Of a DNA stretch of 64,000 nucleotides, positions 17,621-25,872 are shown piece by piece. Source of the DNA: Echinicola jeungdonensis (GTDB lineage Bacteria; Bacteroidota; Bacteroidia; Cytophagales; Cyclobacteriaceae); NCBI RefSeq assembly GCF_030409905.1, contig NZ_JAUFQT010000002.1:620001-684000 (forward strand). The letters are read 5' to 3'. Position numbers and translations under genes: made by a program. A model generated the notes under the pieces. That model saw nothing but the letters and a program-made list of their open reading frames with translations. It had not been told where the DNA came from and searched no databases. Within the stretch, counting starts at the first letter, position 1, and each line of letters begins with the position of its first letter.

Positions 17621-18109
17621 TTAAAAGGGATATCCTGAACCTCTTACCCATTCGGGTGAAAAGAAAGGGACATTAACAATTACCTCATATGAAAGTCTTC
17701 TGGACTCATCACATTCCACACTAACGGTGGCTCCATTGGGAATTTTAAACCAGGAATCTGACATCTGTCGATACCAAAAACCATCAATATGGGTGATCAC
17801 CCTGCTAGTCGGGGTGTATAAAGGTTCATTATCTAAACCAGGTATCATTTTAAAATCTTCCAGCCTGCAACCTTCACCAATAATTACTGTTCCGGTAAAA
17901 TAGTGGGAATCATCTGATTTTTGCAGAAATTCTTCCTGTGGCGCCTCTGCAGTTTCTACTTTTCCCAAATCTAAAGCATGGGGTTTTTGGGACGCTTTCT
18001 CTTTATTTTCTCTTACAGACACTGCTGTTGACTTTGGTTCAAAAAATGGTTTATGAATTGCTTTTTTGGACTTAGCCGGAGGATGAAAAGTTTGGGGGCT
18101 GTAATGCAT
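17621..18109 (-). CDS. 162-aa eCIS-operon protein with a DUF4157-like N-terminal motif
   Basis: I do not recognise the fold. The first 60 residues are polar and probably disordered, and contain HKPFFEPK (about 19-26), matching the FF-x-x-K signature that opens both neighbouring DUF4157 proteins (DSFFQAKL and KDFFGVQAKL). The HELTH metallopeptidase domain itself is absent. Residues about 65-162 look like a compact beta domain ending in FSPEWVRGSGYPF. It lies 61 nt after the L,D-transpeptidase gene and 3 nt before the giant DUF4157 gene, between two cargo candidates. A small payload, or an adaptor that shares a loading signal with them, is a reasonable guess. No signal peptide. Confidence 0.7.
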   Translation of the reverse strand: MHYSPQTFHPPAKSKKAIHKPFFEPKSTAVSVRENKEKASQKPHALDLGKVETAEAPQEEFLQKSDDSHYFTGTVIIGEGCRLEDFKMIPGLDNEPLYTPTSRVITHIDGFWYRQMSDSWFKIPNGATVSVECDESRRLSYEVIVNVPFFSPEWVRGSGYPF

Positions 18110-18170
18110 AGTATTAGGGTTTTTGGGTTAACTAATCCTTTTCGTTGAGTTTTCTTTGGAATTAATTTTC

Positions 18171-19913
18171 CTACTTTTTGGCTTTTTTCCCTGGGCAACC
18201 TTTGTAAGATTTCTTAGCTTTTGCTTTGGACAATTTCCAACTGGGGGTATTTGCTTTACCCGTAATTTTTATTTTCGAACTCGTAGTCACATTATTGTGA
18301 ATAAGTTTTGCTACCGAATCCACTACTCTTACACAACCATGGGACCTTGGAGTACCTGTTACCTTTTGGGCATTATGCGTTCCTATCCCCCTTTCGGGTA
18401 CAAATGACATATACCAGGACATGGCATCCCCTGCTGAACTTTTATAATCTTTTCCGCCTATTTTTTCTGCCTCAAAGTTGCCTACCGGTGTACAATAGGT
18501 GTCTTTATCACCCCGTTTGGGATCCACACATGGATTCCCTTTTGTATTAGGACATCCTCTTCCACTGGAAATGTCATAAGGGCCTCTGGTTACACCATTG
18601 CTCCATAAAATCTTAAGGTTTTGTTTGGTCAAATTGATGGTTATGATGGAAATGGCTGGAGGGGGTACCTTATCTGGTGGATTTTTTAGAGGGGCAGTTT
18701 GCACCTCAGGATTGAAATTATTGCCTTCCAATGACAAAAGCTGATTGATAGATTTTTCTTGGGTGGGGATAGTTGGGCCCTCATCCGAATCACCGTCAAG
18801 GACTTCAGCCTCTTTGTCGTCATTAAACGCTATGACTTCCTCGTCTTTTACCGACCCGAATATGTTATCCAAAGTGCCCATGGTTTCAGGTCCTACTATT
18901 CCATCTACCGCCAAGGAAAATTCATTTTGGAAAGCAGTTACAGCGGATTTGGTTTCACTTCCAAAAATTCCATCAGCCCCGAATTCTGGTAAATCATATC
19001 CAATTTCCATAAGGGCAGCTTGAATTTTTCTTACCGATTCACCTCTTGAACCATTTTTAATGTAATGTTCATTATCAAAGGCTGCTTCCAATTTGATGTT
19101 ACCGGCAAAACGGGCTGCCGTTAGATCATGTCCATCATCCAGTGTTTTTTGAACTTTTCTTTGGACCCGCCCTTTTTGCTGGATGGTATGGGTTAGCTCA
19201 TGGGCCAATAGATATTTTCCGGCTTGATTAGTAGGATCATATTTACCCTGATTAAAATAAATATCATTGCCATGTGTAAATGCCTGCGCCCCCACTTCTT
19301 TACTCATTTGTATGGCACGGTCATCGGTATGAATATTAACATGACTAAAATCTGCACCAAAACCGGATTCCATTTCCTGTTTCGTATCCACATCCATGCT
19401 ATTCCCCGCCCCTTTACTTTGGTTTAAGCGGCTTTCCAATCCGGGGGGCTTTTGATTGTCTGTTTTAGACTGATATTTGGTCTGAACAGGCTCTTCTTCC
19501 TCTTCTTGCTTTTGAACTGGTTCTTTCTCTTTTTCTTTTTTTGTTTGAATTTCTTCGGGTTCATCCCTTTCCCTGGCTTTTTGTACAGTTTCCTCCTTTT
19601 CGCATTCTGCACACTTGGATTGGACTTGTTCCTCCTCCATATCTTTTTTTTGAACCCTACTGATTGATTCGGAAATCGATTTTTTCTGAATTCCCTCCTC
19701 TTTTTTTCCTTTTTGCTGGATTCCTTCTCCGTTTTGGCTTTGGTGGACTACCTGGTCGGCTACAGCATCTGCTTCCTTTTCATATTTATCTCCAGGTTGT
19801 CCCATTTCCAATTTTGCCTGAACCCCAAAAAAATCTTTCTTGGATTCATGTGATTGCTGTAATATGGAATCAAACTGCGAATTGGCCTTGCTTTTTTTCT
19901 TGAATTCTCTCAT
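18171..19913 (-). CDS. eCIS-core (DUF4157) fusion to peptidoglycan-binding and L,D-transpeptidase domains
   Basis: A 580-aa protein from the ATG at 19913; an ATG at 19931 overlapping the previous gene would add six residues. Order from the 19913 start: KDFFGVQAKL and PGDKYEKEAD (about 26-46); a charged linker with many V/I-Q-x-K repeats and a CAEC motif (about 55-155); the DUF4157 domain with GFGADFSHVNIHTD and zinc motif HELTH at 238-242; a PG_binding_1 domain (about 284-347); and a YkuD-type L,D-transpeptidase (about 420-550) with catalytic His in GIGTHN and Cys in the RSHGCVRV motif (Cys527). The enzyme would make or remodel 3-3 cross-links or attach groups to peptidoglycan. No signal peptide is present, consistent with eCIS loading rather than Sec export. 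The C-terminus is Lys-rich. Confidence 0.9.
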   Translation of the reverse strand: MREFKKKSKANSQFDSILQQSHESKKDFFGVQAKLEMGQPGDKYEKEADAVADQVVHQSQNGEGIQQKGKKEEGIQKKSISESISRVQKKDMEEEQVQSKCAECEKEETVQKARERDEPEEIQTKKEKEKEPVQKQEEEEEPVQTKYQSKTDNQKPPGLESRLNQSKGAGNSMDVDTKQEMESGFGADFSHVNIHTDDRAIQMSKEVGAQAFTHGNDIYFNQGKYDPTNQAGKYLLAHELTHTIQQKGRVQRKVQKTLDDGHDLTAARFAGNIKLEAAFDNEHYIKNGSRGESVRKIQAALMEIGYDLPEFGADGIFGSETKSAVTAFQNEFSLAVDGIVGPETMGTLDNIFGSVKDEEVIAFNDDKEAEVLDGDSDEGPTIPTQEKSINQLLSLEGNNFNPEVQTAPLKNPPDKVPPPAISIITINLTKQNLKILWSNGVTRGPYDISSGRGCPNTKGNPCVDPKRGDKDTYCTPVGNFEAEKIGGKDYKSSAGDAMSWYMSFVPERGIGTHNAQKVTGTPRSHGCVRVVDSVAKLIHNNVTTSSKIKITGKANTPSWKLSKAKAKKSYKGCPGKKAKK

Positions 19914-19924
19914 AACCAATTGGG

Positions 19925-21535
19925 TTACCATTCAACAAATAACAATTCTTTTTTCCAGGGAAATTTTACCATGCTGATATTCCATGGGAGCTGGTCCAAT
20001 AGTATATCCTGGGTCTTTCTTTCCAGATGCAGTTTGGGATGGTCTCCCCTCAGATCCAATTTTCCCATCCTGCAAAGAAATTCAGCCCTCAATGTATCTG
20101 TCCCTGTATTTTTGAGAGCTTTCCAATGGTCCCTTACGGCTTCCAATAATTCTTCTGTCATAAATTGATGTCCCATAGAAATTTCCACCTCTCTATTGAT
20201 GGGTTTTTCTAATGGAATACCACAGCAATACTTTTCAAAGAGCATCTGGTGTTCAAATCCTTTTTCTTCTTTGGTGGCCACATAATGCAATAAATGGGTG
20301 GCATATTCCGGATCTTGGATATTATTTTTTTCACCCAGTAATCCAGTTTTTTGGAAAAATGTTTTCAGAAATGGATGTAATAATACCAACCCTGCCTGAG
20401 ATAGGTGAAGGGGTTCCTTATTAAAATTCGAATTAATCAGCTCTTCTTCTTTAAAAGTATTGTCCTTCTCATTTTGAAGGGAGTCTTTCTTTTGAATTTT
20501 ACCTGGGGTTAAAACCCCTTTTTTCGGTTTAAATAGTCTTTTTCTTTTATGGTTTTCGGAAATCCACTCAAATTTTTCAGAATGGATATTTTCTGCTACC
20601 CTTAATACTGACTTTAAATTATCTTTAATATTATTATTGCCATCTTTGGCAAGCATTCCTTCCAGGTCCTTTTTATAAGTGATCTTAAATTTTTCCTTAT
20701 CAAAAACTCCAAAAACAAATCTCCAATATTCTTCCCTTGGTGATTTCTTTAAAGGAATTGTATTTAAAAATATTCCTTGTTGACTTTTATTCAATTTATA
20801 ATAATGGGTAATCAGGACATTAAATATCAAGCTTAATTGGGTGTTGGTGAATTGCCGGATTAATCTTGTTTTAAACAATTGATTTTTGAAATTTTTTAAT
20901 AACAATTGATGGAATAAAGGGGATTCCAAAATGTGGCGTACTGGATCTATGGAACTCCATTTGTCAAAGAGGCTTGGTTTTTCTTCATTTCCCAAATACC
21001 ATGGTTTAAACCCATTTAGAAGTATGCTGATTAGGGAGTTTATTTCTCTATTTAGTGGAGAAATAATTTCTGGTTTTTTCTTTTGCACATCATCCCCTCG
21101 ATTTCCCCAATCATTTTTAATTTTTTTATTGAATGGGTCTTCTTTAGAATATTTATCTTTTTGAATTTGATTTAAATTATTTCCGGTTTTCTGATTGGCC
21201 CCAACTGAAAGGTAATAGAAATCATTTCTTACTTGTTGTAACTGCTGTTCCAATTGTTCTTTTAGTTGGCCTATGATTTGATCTATGGCCGGGGAATTAG
21301 AATCTTCTATAAAAATATTCGAGTGGCTGTTTAGGTTTATTTTAAGTTCTGGAATTTGAAAATATTGGCCATTAAACTTAGCATCCAATTCATCCAAGTA
21401 ATATTCGATTAAAGGAAATATTTCTTTTTTCAATATTTCCTGAATATTATCCTTTACCAATATCCCTGTGCCTTTTTTGTTGGTACCTACATCCACTTGG
21501 ACTTTATGAATAATATGTTGGGATTCCCTTTTCAT
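19925..21535 (-). CDS. contractile injection system tape-measure protein (CIS_TMP)
   Basis: A 536-aa protein from the ATG at 21535, whose A is shared with the stop codon of the preceding gene; a TTG one codon earlier is less likely. The family's C-terminal hallmarks are clear: GLVLLHPFLKTFFQKTGL (about residue 388), THLLHYVATKEE, the HWKALKNTGTDTLRAEFLCR block (about 475), and the end LDQLPWNISMVKFPWKK. The N-terminus has the usual short IHKVQVDV start and an amphipathic helix region. These proteins set sheath and tube length (Afp14/Pvc14 role). It sits after the baseplate genes and before the cargo block. Confidence 0.9.
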   Translation of the reverse strand: MKRESQHIIHKVQVDVGTNKKGTGILVKDNIQEILKKEIFPLIEYYLDELDAKFNGQYFQIPELKINLNSHSNIFIEDSNSPAIDQIIGQLKEQLEQQLQQVRNDFYYLSVGANQKTGNNLNQIQKDKYSKEDPFNKKIKNDWGNRGDDVQKKKPEIISPLNREINSLISILLNGFKPWYLGNEEKPSLFDKWSSIDPVRHILESPLFHQLLLKNFKNQLFKTRLIRQFTNTQLSLIFNVLITHYYKLNKSQQGIFLNTIPLKKSPREEYWRFVFGVFDKEKFKITYKKDLEGMLAKDGNNNIKDNLKSVLRVAENIHSEKFEWISENHKRKRLFKPKKGVLTPGKIQKKDSLQNEKDNTFKEEELINSNFNKEPLHLSQAGLVLLHPFLKTFFQKTGLLGEKNNIQDPEYATHLLHYVATKEEKGFEHQMLFEKYCCGIPLEKPINREVEISMGHQFMTEELLEAVRDHWKALKNTGTDTLRAEFLCRMGKLDLRGDHPKLHLERKTQDILLDQLPWNISMVKFPWKKELLFVEW

Positions 21536-24500
21536 CAACTGTTTTCCAATAGGTCCAAATGAATTTTTATGGCCTCTAGAACAAAATCCACATCTTCAAT
21601 AGCAGGAACAATATCCACCAGGAAGCTTTGGGTACTTTTTTCGGTATCCCATTTAATTTGTTGTTCTAATAACCTTTTCATGGACTGGGTAATGTTGTCA
21701 AATATCCTATTCACCAATTCTTGACTTTCATTTAGTATGGATCTTTCCTGACATTTTACCAACTGATAAGAAAGCTTGACAAAATCCCCCAATATTTCCT
21801 TCATAACAACTATTCCCAGCTCCTCACTTTGATTCATTTCAATAATGTACTTGGTGAAAGAAGTAATATGAGGAATTAACATTTCTGCCAGGTTATCATT
21901 ATGATTTCCATTAAGGAAATTTTGGTCCTCTTCTCCTATTTTAAATATTACATCTACTGCAGGACTGATAATTTCCCTACCCAAGTCATCAATTTTTTCA
22001 AAATCCGTTGATTGGGTTAAGGTTTGGTATTTTCGGCTTAGAGCCTGAATAAAGTTGCTGCCTTCTTCAATACAATTACCAGTGTCCGATTCAATGATGA
22101 TAATAGGAATAGATTTGATTTCAGATCGGGTTTCTTCACAAACATTGTCCAAATTAACAGCAACTTGGGCTTTGACTTCCCCAATATCTCTTGGGAATGA
22201 TTGGGTGAAGTTGGTTTTCTCTATGGGTTCCAGTTCTTTTCCATTGATAGTCCAATGATAAATTGTTCCTGCAGGGAAAGGTGTGGTGACGGTGAAACTA
22301 ACAGTAACAGTTTCTCCGGTGGAACCAGAATGTTTTCCTTCAAACTCCAATTTAGGTTTTTCAAATACCCTAACTACTAAATCAGTGGATTTTCCATTGA
22401 CCGTAAAGGTCAGAGCTTTTCCAAGGTTTATATCACTTACCAACAATGGGTTGAATACAAAACCATCAGTTGTGGATTGGACACCCTCTCCTTTTACAAT
22501 GCCATCTTCCGGTTTAACCTGGAATAAAATAGGGTCAGGCTGAAGGTCTCTGCAAATTACCTTGGGTTCTAAATCAAGGCTAACCTCTTCCGCTGCTTCT
22601 TCGAATATGAACTCCTGCGTTTGGGTTTTTGGACAGGCTCCATTTTCAGGGGTAATGGTGAGGGATACCGTTACTTTATTTTCCTCATTTATTGGAAGTT
22701 CATAGGTTTTGGTAACTGTTTTTTCTGTAGAATGGGTACCATCGCCAAAATCCCAAAGGTATTCAGCGTTTTCAAAATTAGGGGTTGCAGAAAATGTTAT
22801 CTCAGGATTGGTAAGGGTACCTCCAGAAGGATTTATAGAAAAGACAGGGCTTTGGTAAACCGTAAGTTTGGCATTGGTAGGCTCATCGTTGACCATAAAA
22901 GAAATCTCCTCACCTAGTAATTCCTCTGGGAATACGGAAGGATCAATGCTCATGGAATGCCCACTTATCAATAAGCCGGGAACTTCCTGGGTTGGTTTTA
23001 CATTTCCATCTGTCGGGATTACCTCAAATGGGATAGGACCCTCTGTTAATCCCAAGCAATAGGTATCCAATTTAAGCCCCAAGAAAACTACCGGCCTGGG
23101 AACAACAAAGTTGACAGGGTTACAATCTGAACAACAGCGATAGGGAAGCATAAAATCAGCTACCACGGTTTTGTCAGGTAATGTTGATTTTAAGAGGCCT
23201 TTGGTTCTAAGAAGGTTAAGAAAACCCTTTGGCAAGTCCTTTTCAAATTCCTCCCTACCAAACTCAGTAACTTTTTCCATATGGAGAGCTTCCTCCCTAC
23301 TAATGGCTTCAGCCTTAATAATTGCTTTTGCTTCCCCTGATCCTTCCAATTGCCCTTTAATGGCTTCCTGAAACTCTTCTGCTTTAGTAAATTTTTTCCT
23401 GGCTTTATTAAAATATACTAAAATAAAAGTCCCTCCCCTTGGAACACCGGCCTGGTGTTCCAAGCCAGGGTGATGCTCTATAAAATTTGAAAGTTGAAGT
23501 TCCATGAGGATCTTTTCCTTTCTAGTTTCAATCTCAGCCTTTAATATTTTTAATTTTTTTGAGGCACAACAGATAGAGGAAAAAAATAATGCCTGAGATT
23601 GATAATAAGCTATTTGCCGATCATCCAGGTCAAGGGTTTCTATTTTTTTACTAAATTCCTTTAATTTTTTACAAAGTTTTTCAATGGATTTATCATATTC
23701 AGCTAGGATCTGTTCATTCAAATCAATCAACCTTTCTGGTATATAATTTGACAAGTCATACGATGCGGCTATGATTTCAATGGGTTGATTAACAAAGGCT
23801 TGCTGGTAAGAAGCTTCTAACCCAAATTCTTTCACATATTCCTGGGCAGCCTTTTCTGCTTCGACCTTGATATCATTAAAGCTATAATACTTAGCCCCCT
23901 CCTCTTTAATGGTACTTTCAAATACTTTTCCCAATGAACCGGTGGAATCACTAATATTATGGGAAATACTTTCTTGAATATCTTCCCTGTTTTTTGTTTT
24001 ATAATCTTTTGTAGAATCAAATAAATGAGGGTAAAGCTTTTGGGCCTCAGCAATCGTAATTTTACCCATTCTTATTAACATGGCTACTTTTTCCCATTCC
24101 TTTTCCTCTACAGTCTGGGATTCTTTTTCGAAAGTGCTTATAAGGGCTTTTTCCTTGGCTTTGACCACTTCTACTGCTTCAGCTTCCTCCCCTTTCGCTG
24201 TTTCTCCTTCAGAATCGGTCATTTCTCCTGAAGCTGCTTTAGGGTCCCTAAGATCTATAGAAGAAAAGAAAGCCGATATTTTTCCTGTAATGCAACTAAT
24301 TTCATCATTCCAAGCATCCAAAAGGACCATTAAATCTTCAAAATGACATTTATACTTATCCAAATCAAGCTCCTGATCCACTTCATTGATAGCAAGCGCT
24401 TTTACATCAAAATCTAAATTGTATTTTTTAACTTGGTCCTTAAGGTTAATCAAGGCATTTTCATATTGATGCCCAAAATGCCCTTCTACCCTGAAAAAAT

Positions 24501-25860
24501 CTACCTCATCCAAATCAAATTCCAATGGTGTTTTGGTTTGATTATTAATAGGGTCAGTTTCCCTAAAGTACCGGTAAACTCCATCTTGCTGGTTTCTAAT
24601 TTTTAATTGATAATTCCAATGATTAACCAACTGACTGCTTGGTTTGTAATAATAGGGAATTGCCTTACTCCCTAATTTTCCTTGCAAATTGGAAGGAGTA
24701 ATTTTAATCTCACTTTCATAGATGCCATAGGATTTAAGAATTAATACCAAACGCTCAATAAGCTGATGTATCTTTTTGGTTGTATCTGGGTTTCCAGTTA
24801 TTGGGGAAGGATAAAAATCATGCCTATAAGCTGGGAACTGGCTACTATCTTCCAATATTCCTAACATCAAATGTTTGGGAAAAGCTTTAATATCCGGCAT
24901 ACATGCAGTATCAAACTCAAAAAATGTATCCAATATTTCATGATAGGTATTAATAAGATCTTTTAACCAATCATAATCATATTGGAATGGGTGCAAAAAA
25001 TGTTTTGGTTTTGGGATAAATAATTTGGCTAAGTGCGGCTTCAAATCAAAGTCAAAGTTGCTAACATTAAGAAAAGTCAAAATGTCTTTCAGGCCTTTGT
25101 AAAGGATATCTCTGGTATTTGGCTCATGAATGGCTTTATAATACCTATCCTCAAGGCTTTGTAACTTTTTGGTATTGGAACCATTCAGGAGTACCCGTTT
25201 CAGGGGTACTTTTTTTAAGTTCTTATATACCTGGCTGGTTTCAAGTTTCTGATAAACCGAGTCCTTATTGATGATTTTTTTGGCATCTTCCTGTGTTGTT
25301 AATAGAACCCTTAATCTAACCACTTGTTCTATGCCCTGATTATCACAGTCGATGCCGGAGCACAATTCAGCTTCCTTGGGGAAATTTTCCAAGTAAAGTA
25401 ATACAACTTTATTTCTAAGATCATCCAATTCCTCAAGAACTGTATCCGATTCCGTAACCCTGGATTCTGGAATGATTTCCCATAATTTTAGTGGAATCCC
25501 TTCATGGGTAAAATGGGAAGTATATTTCCCTTTATCATCCTCAAATACCCTAAAATGGGTGTAATCTATAAAAGGAATATCCATATTTTTTTCATCCTTT
25601 CCCTTTATATTCTGATACAGTTTGACTAAGTCCCCATCTGTGGTTACCCCCACCCCTTGAGTAATCCGGATTTTACCCTTGGGACCTACAATGTTTGCCT
25701 TAAATCCACAAACCAGCCCTACACCTTGTAAAAATACCCTGGTTAACCTGTCCTGATCCTCAAAAAATGCAATGGATTCATTTAATTGGGTATGAGTAAG
25801 TACCTGATCCACTTTATAGGTTCGGTACTGTGTTGTGATGGAGGTAAGTTTATTAGCCAT
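21535..25860 (-). CDS. 1441-aa eCIS protein with PKD domains; tail-fibre or baseplate-decoration candidate
   Basis: A very large protein. The first 300 residues (MANKLTSITTQYRTYKVD, then FFEDQDRLTRVFLQGVGLVCGF) look like a particle-attachment region and begin without a signal peptide. About 500-800 is charged and helical, probably coiled coil. A Cys cluster CCSDCNP lies near residue 908. Two PKD-like beta domains follow, one with the classic YLWDFGDGT (about 1034-1042), the second around 1160-1250 with YHWTINGK. The last 200 residues are helical. PKD domains usually mediate extracellular binding. By operon position, between the Pvc12-like baseplate gene and the tape measure, it takes the slot of the Afp13/Pvc13 fibre, so host recognition is the leading inference. 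I do not recognise the family by name. Confidence 0.75.
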   Translation of the reverse strand: MANKLTSITTQYRTYKVDQVLTHTQLNESIAFFEDQDRLTRVFLQGVGLVCGFKANIVGPKGKIRITQGVGVTTDGDLVKLYQNIKGKDEKNMDIPFIDYTHFRVFEDDKGKYTSHFTHEGIPLKLWEIIPESRVTESDTVLEELDDLRNKVVLLYLENFPKEAELCSGIDCDNQGIEQVVRLRVLLTTQEDAKKIINKDSVYQKLETSQVYKNLKKVPLKRVLLNGSNTKKLQSLEDRYYKAIHEPNTRDILYKGLKDILTFLNVSNFDFDLKPHLAKLFIPKPKHFLHPFQYDYDWLKDLINTYHEILDTFFEFDTACMPDIKAFPKHLMLGILEDSSQFPAYRHDFYPSPITGNPDTTKKIHQLIERLVLILKSYGIYESEIKITPSNLQGKLGSKAIPYYYKPSSQLVNHWNYQLKIRNQQDGVYRYFRETDPINNQTKTPLEFDLDEVDFFRVEGHFGHQYENALINLKDQVKKYNLDFDVKALAINEVDQELDLDKYKCHFEDLMVLLDAWNDEISCITGKISAFFSSIDLRDPKAASGEMTDSEGETAKGEEAEAVEVVKAKEKALISTFEKESQTVEEKEWEKVAMLIRMGKITIAEAQKLYPHLFDSTKDYKTKNREDIQESISHNISDSTGSLGKVFESTIKEEGAKYYSFNDIKVEAEKAAQEYVKEFGLEASYQQAFVNQPIEIIAASYDLSNYIPERLIDLNEQILAEYDKSIEKLCKKLKEFSKKIETLDLDDRQIAYYQSQALFFSSICCASKKLKILKAEIETRKEKILMELQLSNFIEHHPGLEHQAGVPRGGTFILVYFNKARKKFTKAEEFQEAIKGQLEGSGEAKAIIKAEAISREEALHMEKVTEFGREEFEKDLPKGFLNLLRTKGLLKSTLPDKTVVADFMLPYRCCSDCNPVNFVVPRPVVFLGLKLDTYCLGLTEGPIPFEVIPTDGNVKPTQEVPGLLISGHSMSIDPSVFPEELLGEEISFMVNDEPTNAKLTVYQSPVFSINPSGGTLTNPEITFSATPNFENAEYLWDFGDGTHSTEKTVTKTYELPINEENKVTVSLTITPENGACPKTQTQEFIFEEAAEEVSLDLEPKVICRDLQPDPILFQVKPEDGIVKGEGVQSTTDGFVFNPLLVSDINLGKALTFTVNGKSTDLVVRVFEKPKLEFEGKHSGSTGETVTVSFTVTTPFPAGTIYHWTINGKELEPIEKTNFTQSFPRDIGEVKAQVAVNLDNVCEETRSEIKSIPIIIIESDTGNCIEEGSNFIQALSRKYQTLTQSTDFEKIDDLGREIISPAVDVIFKIGEEDQNFLNGNHNDNLAEMLIPHITSFTKYIIEMNQSEELGIVVMKEILGDFVKLSYQLVKCQERSILNESQELVNRIFDNITQSMKRLLEQQIKWDTEKSTQSFLVDIVPAIEDVDFVLEAIKIHLDLLENS

Positions 25861-25872
25861 GACATTATCTGA

